A stretch of 5,071 nucleotides of DNA. Source: Clostridia bacterium (GTDB taxonomy: Bacteria > Bacillota > Clostridia > Oscillospirales > Acutalibacteraceae). The DNA lies in assembly GCA_017387165.1 (NCBI GenBank), contig JAFOFS010000351.1:1-5071 (forward strand), read 5' to 3'. Below are positions 1 through 5,071 of this stretch, piece by piece. Position 1 is the first letter of the stretch. The number at the start of each line of letters is the position of its first letter. The notes under the pieces were generated by a model. The model worked only from the letters and a program-made list of their open reading frames with translations. It searched no databases and was not told the DNA's origin. The position numbers and the translations under genes were made by a program.

Positions 1-1127
1 ACATTAAACAGGAATTCGACGATGTCGCCGTCCTGCATCACGTATTCCTTGCCTTCGGTACGCTGCAGACCCTTCGCCTTGACCGTCGCCATATTGAAAT
101 CGCAGGATTCCAGCACGTCGTACGGCACGACGGCGGCGCGGATGAAGCCGCGCTCAAAGTCGGAGTGAATCTTACCGGCCGCTTGCGGCGCTTTGGTGCC
201 TTTCTTAATGGTCCAGGCGCGGCATTCCTTTTTGCCGTCGGTGAGGAACGAGATCAGACCGAGCAAGCGGTAGCTGGCGGTGATGAGGTTGTCCAGACCG
301 GAGGCCGGCACCCCCATCTCCGCGAGGAATTCGCGTTTTTCCTCGGGGGTCATATCCGCGATGTCCTCCTCCGTCTTGGCGCAGATCGGCACCACCATCG
401 CTCCCTCGCTGTCCGCGATGTTCTTGACGATGGGGAAGTAGGTGTTGTTTTCAATGCCGTCCATCAGGTCGTCCTCGCCCACGTTGCAGGCGTAGATGAC
501 CGGTTTCTGGGACAGCAGACCCATCTCCTTCATCGCGGCCGCCTGCATATCGTCTTTCGGGTCGTACTCAAAGGTACGGGCAGGCTTGCCGGCGTCGAGG
601 TGCTCCGCCAGACCGGACAGCCACGCCGCCTCGGCGGCAGCGTCCTTGTTGCCGGTCTTGCCCAGCTTGGACAGGCGACCGAGGCGGTTGCCGACGATCT
701 CCACGTCCGAGAGGATCAGTTCGAGGTCGATCGCCTCGATGTCGGCGGCAGGGTCCACCGCCTCCGCCTTGGTCACGTCGGACACGACGTGCATAATGTT
801 GTCGTCGTCAAAGCAGCGCACCACGTGCACGATCGCGTCGCATTCGCGGATGTTGCCGAGGAATTTGTTGCCGAGACCGGCGCCCTGCGCCGCACCCTTG
901 ACCAGACCGGCGATGTCCACGAATTCGATGATGGCCGGCGTCTTCTTATCGGTGTCCCACAGCTCCGCCAGCTTATCCAGACGGGGATCCGGCACCGCGA
1001 CGATGCCGACGTTCGGCTCGATGGTGCAGAACGGATAGTTTGCCGCCTCCGCGTTTTTGGTGGAGGTGAGGGCGTTAAACAGAGTGGATTTGCCGACGTT
1101 CGGCAATCCGACGATACCCAATTTCAT
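1..1127 (-). CDS. ychF: Redox-regulated ribosome-binding ATPase YchF (OLA1 family), 3' end just cut off
   Basis: This encodes a universally conserved Obg-related P-loop NTPase that binds ribosomes, prefers ATP to GTP and is linked to translation and oxidative-stress responses. The reading frame gives 375 full codons plus two bases (GT) of a 376th, which would complete the classic FLFNV/FRFNV ending, so only one base and the stop lie outside. Visible motifs are the Walker A loop GLPNVGKS at residues 7-14, the DIAGLVKGA G3 motif at about 71-79, and NVGE at 215-218. NVGE is the NxxE form of G4 that marks ATP-preferring YchF instead of the GTPase NKxD. Cys34 in FCTIEPN matches the redox cysteine of E. 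coli YchF (Cys35), and His113 in IMHV matches the ATPase-critical His114. A coiled-coil region follows at about 125-200, and a TGS domain (about 290-376) closes the protein. The start ATG sits 7 nt after a GAGG site and begins the family's usual N-terminus. Length is close to the usual 363-368. The gene lies 23 nt downstream of secA and is probably cotranscribed with it. Confidence 0.97.
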   Translation of the reverse strand, partial: MKLGIVGLPNVGKSTLFNALTSTKNAEAANYPFCTIEPNVGIVAVPDPRLDKLAELWDTDKKTPAIIEFVDIAGLVKGAAQGAGLGNKFLGNIRECDAIVHVVRCFDDDNIMHVVSDVTKAEAVDPAADIEAIDLELILSDVEIVGNRLGRLSKLGKTGNKDAAAEAAWLSGLAEHLDAGKPARTFEYDPKDDMQAAAMKEMGLLSQKPVIYACNVGEDDLMDGIENNTYFPIVKNIADSEGAMVVPICAKTEEDIADMTPEEKREFLAEMGVPASGLDNLITASYRLLGLISFLTDGKKECRAWTIKKGTKAPQAAGKIHSDFERGFIRAAVVPYDVLESCDFNMATVKAKGLQRTEGKEYVMQDGDIVEFLFN

Positions 1128-1133
1128 ATTGTT

Positions 1134-1140
1134 CCCTCTT
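1134..1140 (-). promoter_or_regulatory. Ribosome binding site of ychF
   Basis: On the minus strand the sequence AAGAGGG lies inside the 23-nt gap between the secA stop codon and the ychF ATG, with about 7 nt from the GAGG core to the start. No promoter-like boxes or terminator hairpin fit in this gap, so it supports reinitiation or independent loading of ribosomes on a shared secA-ychF message. Confidence 0.75.
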
Positions 1141-1150
1141 TATCTTTTCC

Positions 1151-3874
1151 TTATTTTCCGCAGCAGGATTTGTATTTCTTACCGCTGCCGCAGGGGCAGG
1201 GATCGTTGCGACCGACCTTGCCGGTCACCTTGCGTCCACCCTTGACGGTGCCGTCGCCGGAGGTGGCGGTCGGATTCATCACCTGCTCACGCTTCGGCTC
1301 CTCCTGTGCGCGGATTTCCACCGTCATCATCATACGGGCGGTATCCTCACGGATGGCGTCGATCATCGCGTCGAACATATCGAAGCCCTCCAGGCGGTAC
1401 TGCACGACCGGATCTTTCTGACCGTAGGCGCGCAGGTGAATACCGCGGCGGAGTTCATCCATATTGTCGATGTGATCCATCCAGTAGCGGTCCACGTTTT
1501 TGAGCAGTACCACCCGCTCCAGTTCACGCATCGCTTCGCCGTATTTTTCCTCTTTCTTTTCATAGATGAGGTGGGCGCGGCGGATGAGTTCGTCCGCAAA
1601 CTGCGTGCTTTCCGCATCCTCCAGCTCCTGCGGCGTCAGCTTGAAATCACCGACGCGGCACAGCCAGCCGTTGTAATATTTCTCCAGACCCTCGATATCC
1701 CAGTTGTCGTGCATATCGGAGGCAGGCGCGTAGCGTTCCACCGTGCCGGCGATGGAGCCGTCGATCATCCGCAGGATGGAATCGCGGATATCCTCGCCGT
1801 CCAGCACCTTGTTGCGCTCGCCGTAGATCTTCTCGCGCTGGGAGTTCATCACGTCGTCGTACTGCAGCACGTCGCGGCGGATGCCGAAGTTGCGTTCCTC
1901 GATGCGGCGCTGTGCCGACTCGATCGCGCCGGTCAGCAACCGGTTTTCGATCGGCATATTTTCGTCCACGCCGAGCGTTTCCATCATCGCGTTCATCCGC
2001 TCACCGCCGAACAGGCGCAGCAGATCGTCGTCCATCGACAGGAAGAAACGGGAGGCGCCGGGGTCGCCCTGACGACCGCTTCGACCGCGCAGCTGGTTAT
2101 CGATACGACGGGATTCGTGGCGCTCGGTGCCGAGGATGAACAGACCGCCGGCCTCACGGACCTTGTCCGCCAGCGGCTCGATCTCGCGGCGGTATTTTTC
2201 CTCCAGCTCACGGAAGGTCGCACGGGCCTCCAGAACAGCCTCGTCCTCGGTGTCGCCGTAGCTGTCCGCCGCCTCGATGAGTTCGGGGGTGTAGCCGCGC
2301 TTACGCATCTCGTCCTTGGCGAGATATTCGGCGTTACCGCCCAGTTTAATATCGGTACCGCGTCCGGCCATATTGGTGGCGATGGTGACCGCGCCAAGCT
2401 GACCGGCCTGCGCGACGATCAACGCCTCGCGCTCGTGCGCCTTGGCATTGAGCACCTCGTGCGGGATCTTCTGCATCGTGAGCAGCTGGGAGATCAGCTC
2501 GGATTTTTCGATGGACACCGTACCCACCAGCACCGGCTGCTGCCGCTCGTGGCATTCCTTGATCTGCGCCAGCACGGCGGCGAGCTTCGCCCGTTCGGTC
2601 TTAAACACCACGTCCGCCATATCCTCGCGGATTACCGGCTTGTTGGTCGGGATCTCCACCACGTCGAGGCGGTAGATCTGCTGGAACTCGGTTTCCTCCG
2701 TCTTGGCGGTACCGGTCATACCCGACAGCTTCTTGTACAGGCGGAAATAGTTCTGGAAGGTAATGGTCGCCAAGGTGCGGCTTTCGCGGGCAACCTTGAC
2801 GTTTTCCTTGGCTTCGATCGCCTGATGCAGACCCTCGTTGTAGCGGCGACCGTACATAATGCGTCCGGTAAACTCATCCACGATCAGCACCTGATCGTCC
2901 TTGACGATGTAGTCCACGTCACGGCGCATGACGCCGTTGGCTTTGATCGCCTGATTGATGTGGTGCAGCAGGGTGACGTTTTCGGGATCCATCAGGTTTT
3001 CCACCTCGAACGCCCGCTCCGCCTTCTTGACGCCCTGCTGGGTGAGGGTGGCGGTACGCGCCTTTTCGTCCACGATGTAATCGCCGTTGGCGTTGATGTC
3101 CTGTTCCTCTTTCGCATCCATTTCCTTGATGCGGCGGCAGGTCAACCGCTTGACAAACTGATCCGCTTTTTGATACAGGTCGGTGGATTTGTCCCCCTGA
3201 CCCGAAATGATGAGCGGCGTACGCGCCTCGTCGATCAAAATGGAGTCCACCTCGTCAACGATGGCAAACGCGTGACCGCGCTGCACCTTGTCGGCGGCGT
3301 AGATGACCATATTGTCACGCAGGTAATCGAAGCCCAGCTCGTTGTTGGTGCCGTAGGTGATATCCGCGGCGTAGGCGGCGCGGCGTTCGTCCTTGCTCAT
3401 ATCGTGCATAATGAGGCCGACCGTCAAGCCGAGAAAACGGAACACCTTGCCCATCCATTCGCTGTCGCGCTTGGCGAGGTATTCGTTGACCGTCACGACG
3501 TGGACGCCCTCGCCGCGCAGCGCGTTGAGGTAGGCCGGGAGGATGACCGTCTGGGTTTTGCCTTCGCCGGTCTTCATTTCCGCGATGCGACCCTGATGCA
3601 GCACGATACCGCCGAGAATCTGCACGGGGAAGTGGGGGGTGCCGAGCACACGGTCGGTCGCTTCACGGCAGACGGCGAACGCCTCCGGCAGCAGATCGTC
3701 CAGCGGCACACCGGATGCAACCGCGTTTTTGAAACGCTCGGTTTCACCGCGCAGCTGCTCGTCCGAGTAGGTCTTGTATTTGGTCGCCAATTCCAACGTC
3801 TTGTCGCAAAGCGGACGAATCCGCTTGATCTCGCGGGTGCTGTAATCGCCAAACATCTTACTGAAAAGTCCCAT
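1151..3874 (-). CDS. secA: Preprotein translocase ATPase SecA
   Basis: SecA is the cytosolic and membrane-peripheral motor that drives unfolded preproteins through the SecYEG channel by ATP hydrolysis. The 907-residue protein has the full domain order. NBD1 contains Walker A (MKTGEGKT, residues 100-107), YGTNNELGFDYLRD (174-187) and the DEVD box (207-210) followed by DEAR. The preprotein cross-linking domain spans roughly 221-355. SGMTGTA (384-390) lies at the return to NBD1. NBD2 carries TNMAGRGTDI (500-509) and the arginine-finger motif QLRGRSGRQGDPG (594-606). The scaffold, wing and two-helix finger follow, with Tyr817 in the HLRAYGQKDP fingertip region. The tail ends in a zinc-binding CxCx8CC motif (893-905) that in other SecAs contacts SecB or ribosomes. 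About 60 residues (roughly 513-575) are inserted in NBD2 compared with B. subtilis SecA, at the place of the E. coli variable subdomain, which explains the 907 versus 841 length. The frame stays open 95 codons upstream, but the MGLFSKMFGD start has a strong ribosome binding site and matches family N-termini. It is probably the first gene of a secA-ychF unit. Confidence 0.98.
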   Translation of the reverse strand: MGLFSKMFGDYSTREIKRIRPLCDKTLELATKYKTYSDEQLRGETERFKNAVASGVPLDDLLPEAFAVCREATDRVLGTPHFPVQILGGIVLHQGRIAEMKTGEGKTQTVILPAYLNALRGEGVHVVTVNEYLAKRDSEWMGKVFRFLGLTVGLIMHDMSKDERRAAYAADITYGTNNELGFDYLRDNMVIYAADKVQRGHAFAIVDEVDSILIDEARTPLIISGQGDKSTDLYQKADQFVKRLTCRRIKEMDAKEEQDINANGDYIVDEKARTATLTQQGVKKAERAFEVENLMDPENVTLLHHINQAIKANGVMRRDVDYIVKDDQVLIVDEFTGRIMYGRRYNEGLHQAIEAKENVKVARESRTLATITFQNYFRLYKKLSGMTGTAKTEETEFQQIYRLDVVEIPTNKPVIREDMADVVFKTERAKLAAVLAQIKECHERQQPVLVGTVSIEKSELISQLLTMQKIPHEVLNAKAHEREALIVAQAGQLGAVTIATNMAGRGTDIKLGGNAEYLAKDEMRKRGYTPELIEAADSYGDTEDEAVLEARATFRELEEKYRREIEPLADKVREAGGLFILGTERHESRRIDNQLRGRSGRQGDPGASRFFLSMDDDLLRLFGGERMNAMMETLGVDENMPIENRLLTGAIESAQRRIEERNFGIRRDVLQYDDVMNSQREKIYGERNKVLDGEDIRDSILRMIDGSIAGTVERYAPASDMHDNWDIEGLEKYYNGWLCRVGDFKLTPQELEDAESTQFADELIRRAHLIYEKKEEKYGEAMRELERVVLLKNVDRYWMDHIDNMDELRRGIHLRAYGQKDPVVQYRLEGFDMFDAMIDAIREDTARMMMTVEIRAQEEPKREQVMNPTATSGDGTVKGGRKVTGKVGRNDPCPCGSGKKYKSCCGK

Positions 3875-3883
3875 AATGAAAGA

Positions 3884-3889
3884 CTCCTT
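3884..3889 (-). promoter_or_regulatory. Ribosome binding site of secA (decides the start)
   Basis: The minus strand reads AAGGAG here, 9 nt before the ATG at 3874, and this fixes the start against the longer upstream open frame. A second purine run (AGAGGA) lies just upstream at about 3890-3895. The site is embedded in two possible short hairpins that exclude each other: CCTTT-AGAGG-AAAGG (3900-3886) and GAAAG-GAGT-CTTTC (3891-3878). Each stem is only 5 bp, so a regulatory effect is possible but unproven. Confidence 0.85.
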
Positions 3890-3914
3890 TCCTCTAAAGG
3901 GCATATTCAAAGTT

Positions 3915-3943
3915 ATTATACTATACTTTTCTTCTATTTTCCA
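3915..3943 (-). promoter_or_regulatory. Predicted sigma-A type promoter for secA-ychF
   Basis: On the minus strand a perfect TATAAT -10 box (3920-3915) is preceded at exactly 17 bp by TGGAAA (3943-3938), which matches 4 of 6 positions of TTGACA. The predicted transcription start is near 3908, giving a leader of about 35 nt. A TATAGT hexamer overlapping the spacer end offers an alternative -10. The surrounding DNA is strikingly AT-rich compared with the GC-rich genes. A short dyad AAAGT/ACTTT (3909-3913 and 3925-3929) brackets the -10 and may be chance. Confidence 0.72.
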
Positions 3944-3974
3944 CCCTTTTTTATAAACAGGATGTAAATTTTCG

Positions 3975-4003
3975 TTGCGATAACCGCTCGAATGTGCTAT
4001 AAT
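3975..4003 (+). promoter_or_regulatory. Predicted extended -10 sigma-A promoter for dusB
   Basis: TTGCGA (3975-3980) and a perfect TATAAT (3998-4003) are separated by 17 bp, and TG at 3995-3996 supplies an extended -10 element (TGCTATAAT). The start of transcription should fall near 4010, leaving a leader of only about 16 nt that is little more than the ribosome binding site. The -35 box stands 31 bp from the secA -35 box, so the two promoters face away from each other. Confidence 0.8.
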
Positions 4004-4013
4004 AACCCGGAAA

Positions 4014-4020
4014 AGAGGTG
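4014..4020 (+). promoter_or_regulatory. Ribosome binding site of dusB
   Basis: AGAGGTG ends 5 nt before the ATG at 4026. It supports that start and fits the very short leader predicted from the upstream promoter. Confidence 0.78.
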
Positions 4021-4025
4021 ATCGG

Positions 4026-4991
4026 ATGCGTATCGGCCATATCGAATTACAAGGGAAGGTGGGGCTTGCCCCGATGGCAGGGGTGACCGACCGCGCGTTT
4101 CGCGAGGTCTGCGCCGCGAACGGCGCCGCTTGGACGGTGACCGAGATGGTCAGCGCCAAGGGACTTTGCTACGGCGACCGCAAGAGTCACGAGCTGTTGG
4201 AGCTGGACGACGGTGCGCGTCCGACGGCCGCGCAGCTGTTCGGGGATGACCCCGACATTATGGCGAAAGGCGCCGTATTGGCGGCGGCGCATCACCCCGA
4301 TTGGTTGGACATCAATATGGGGTGTCCGGCGCCAAAAATTGCCGGAAACCATTGCGGCAGCGCGTTGATGCGCGATCCCGAGCTGTGCCGGCGGCTGGTG
4401 GAGGCGGTGAAAAACGCCACCGATCTGCCGGTGACCGTCAAGATCCGCAAGGGCTACTCCAAGGATGAGGTCAACGCCGTCGAGGTGGCGCAGGCCTGCG
4501 AGGCCGGCGGCGCTGCCGCCGTGGCGGTTCACGGTCGCACACGGGATCAGATGTACGCACCGCCGGTGGATTGGAGCATCATTCGGGCGGTCAAGCAGGC
4601 GGTACGCATTCCCGTCATCGGAAACGGGGACGTGACCGACCCTCATTCCGCCGCCGCGATGCTGGAACAGACCGGCTGCGACGGCATTCTCGTCGGGCGT
4701 GCCGCCCTCGGCAACCCGTGGATCTTTTCGGATATCAATGCATGGTTGACCGCCGAGCGGATGACCTACACGCCGCCGCTGTCCAAGCGGTTGCTGACCT
4801 TGCTGCAGCAGACCGAACGGGCGATCGCCCTCAAGGGAGAAAAGGTGGCGATGCTGGAGGCGCGTAAGCACGCCGGCTGGTATCTGCACGGCGTTGTCGG
4901 CGCTGCCGCCTACCGCCGCGCCGCCAACACCATGACCACCTTTGCGGATCTGGTTGCTCTGTGCCGTCAGGTGGAAGAAGAACGAGGATAA
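4026..4991 (+). CDS. dusB: tRNA-dihydrouridine synthase, DusB type
   Basis: This is an FMN- and NADPH-dependent enzyme that reduces specific uridines in the D-loop of tRNA to dihydrouridine. The 321-residue protein has the family's usual length and a TIM-barrel N-terminal part of about 240 residues. Visible elements are LAPMAGVTD (14-22, the FMN-binding opening), AQLFGDDP with Gln70 and NMGCPAPK with the catalytic Cys100. They are followed by VKIRKGY with Lys139, VHGRTRDQMY with His169, GNGD (199-202) and GRAALGNPWIF (224-234), the last binding the FMN phosphate. The C-terminal helical domain (about 245-321) has the ARKHAGWYLHG pattern that helps bind tRNA. The residues after the catalytic loop read GNHCGSALM, with an extra cysteine (Cys110) in a variable stretch. 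DusB is the best subfamily match, but the exact tRNA positions modified cannot be read from sequence, and Firmicute DusB enzymes can be multi-site. It has its own promoter and runs divergently from secA. Confidence 0.95.
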   Translation: MRIGHIELQGKVGLAPMAGVTDRAFREVCAANGAAWTVTEMVSAKGLCYGDRKSHELLELDDGARPTAAQLFGDDPDIMAKGAVLAAAHHPDWLDINMGCPAPKIAGNHCGSALMRDPELCRRLVEAVKNATDLPVTVKIRKGYSKDEVNAVEVAQACEAGGAAAVAVHGRTRDQMYAPPVDWSIIRAVKQAVRIPVIGNGDVTDPHSAAAMLEQTGCDGILVGRAALGNPWIFSDINAWLTAERMTYTPPLSKRLLTLLQQTERAIALKGEKVAMLEARKHAGWYLHGVVGAAAYRRAANTMTTFADLVALCRQVEEERG

Positions 4992-5010
4992 AAAAAGACC
5001 TCCCGTGAGG
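4992..5010 (-). terminator. Possible rho-independent terminator for a leftward transcript entering from the right
   Basis: Read on the minus strand, CCTC-ACGG-GAGG (5010-4999) is followed directly by TCTTTTTT, the layout of an intrinsic terminator for a convergent gene lying beyond the window. The stem is only 4 bp, or 5 with a wobble. A longer alternative stem, ACCTTCC with GGGAGGT (5028-5022 with 5004-4998), also ends at the T-tract. On the plus strand no T-tract follows, so it is not an obvious terminator for dusB. Confidence 0.45.
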
Positions 5011-5032
5011 CACCCTCCGTAAGGAAGGTGCC
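5009..5032. repeat. Inverted repeat forming a 10-bp hairpin
   Basis: GGCACC (5009-5014) and GGTGCC (5027-5032) are perfect complements, and TCC (5016-5018) pairs with GGA (5023-5025) around a four-base loop. On the plus strand one internal position is a C/A mismatch. On the minus strand the same position is a T-G wobble, so the stem is continuous over 10 pairs. The outer GG overlaps the neighbouring CCTC/GAGG stem. Confidence 0.7.
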
Positions 5033-5034
5033 AC

Positions 5035-5066
5035 AACTAAGTTTGCCCTTTCGGGCAAGTGAAGTT
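5035..5066. repeat. Inverted repeat with tetraloop, part of a possible dispersed element
   Basis: TTGCCC (5043-5048) and GGGCAA (5053-5058) form a perfect 6-bp stem around a four-base loop, TTTC on the plus strand and GAAA (a GNRA loop) on the minus strand. On the plus strand the stem extends by two wobble pairs. After a two-by-two internal loop it continues with AACT (5035-5038) pairing to AGTT (5063-5066). With the hairpin at 5009-5032 it makes a compact multi-hairpin block directly after dusB. It may be the edge of a REP- or MITE-like repeat, but no second copy is present here to prove this. Confidence 0.55.
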
Positions 5067-5071
5067 ATCTA

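Noticed and set aside
1128..1150. Possible terminator or promoter between secA and ychF
   Set aside because: The 23-nt gap is pyrimidine-rich on the plus strand but holds no inverted repeat and no -10/-35 pair. It contains only a ribosome binding site.
165..1421. 418-codon plus-strand open frame opposite ychF and the secA 3' end
   Set aside because: Its codons mirror those of ychF, it runs across the ychF-secA junction, and its product resembles no family. ychF on the other strand is unmistakable.
3909..3929. AAAGT...ACTTT dyad over the secA -10 box as a repressor operator
   Set aside because: Only five bases per arm match, with 11 bases between, in very AT-rich DNA. This is too weak to claim as an operator.
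1436..3967. 843-codon plus-strand open frame opposite secA
   Set aside because: It is in codon register with secA, its translation is a low-complexity His/Arg/Val/Leu-rich mirror with no recognisable domain, and it starts inside secA without a convincing ribosome binding site. It is explained by the lack of TTA/CTA/TCA codons in secA.
3875..4159. 95-codon N-terminal extension of the secA frame
   Set aside because: It would cross both promoters and overlap the start of dusB, and its sequence is not like any SecA N-terminus. The internal ATG at 3874 has a strong AAGGAG site and yields the expected MGLFSKMFGD start.
4047..5036. 329-codon minus-strand open frame opposite dusB
   Set aside because: It is a codon-register shadow of dusB, which has clear family motifs and its own promoter and ribosome binding site. 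The shadow also starts inside the hairpin block.
4992..5071. CRISPR or tRNA gene in the hairpin block
   Set aside because: There are no regularly spaced direct repeats, no spacers, and no cloverleaf with anticodon or T-loop consensus. The stems are independent short hairpins.

Overview
The window reads as ordinary chromosomal housekeeping DNA from a GC-rich member of the Firmicutes, most likely a clostridial lineage such as Oscillospiraceae/Ruminococcaceae. The evidence is purine-rich Shine-Dalgarno sites before all three genes, near-consensus sigma-A type promoters in an AT-rich intergenic island, a SecA with a long NBD2 insertion and a C-terminal zinc motif, and a clostridial-looking DusB. 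The family-level placement is an inference from protein style, not from a marker gene.

Layout, left to right. Positions 1-1127 (minus strand) encode the ribosome-associated ATPase YchF, complete except for the final base of the last codon and the stop codon. Positions 1151-3874 (minus) encode the preprotein translocase ATPase SecA, 907 residues with all motor motifs intact. Only 23 nt separate the secA stop from the ychF start, with no terminator between them, so the two probably form a secA-ychF transcription unit. Positions 3875-4025 are a 151-bp divergent intergenic region with back-to-back promoters: one fires left into secA-ychF, and the other (TTGCGA-17 bp-TATAAT with an extended -10 TG) fires right. 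Positions 4026-4991 (plus) encode a DusB-type tRNA-dihydrouridine synthase of 321 residues.

Positions 4992-5071 hold a dense set of hairpins cut off by the window end. They pair better when read on the minus strand: one stem becomes continuous, another gains a GAAA loop, and the set ends in a T-tract. This looks like a terminator for a convergent leftward transcript, the edge of a dispersed palindromic repeat, or both.

The genes share a housekeeping theme: protein export (SecA), ribosome-linked ATP hydrolysis (YchF) and tRNA modification (DusB). I found no defence system, mobile-element gene, CRISPR array, tRNA or rRNA, and no convincing new system. The part most worth following up is the right-hand hairpin element, whose full extent lies outside the window.
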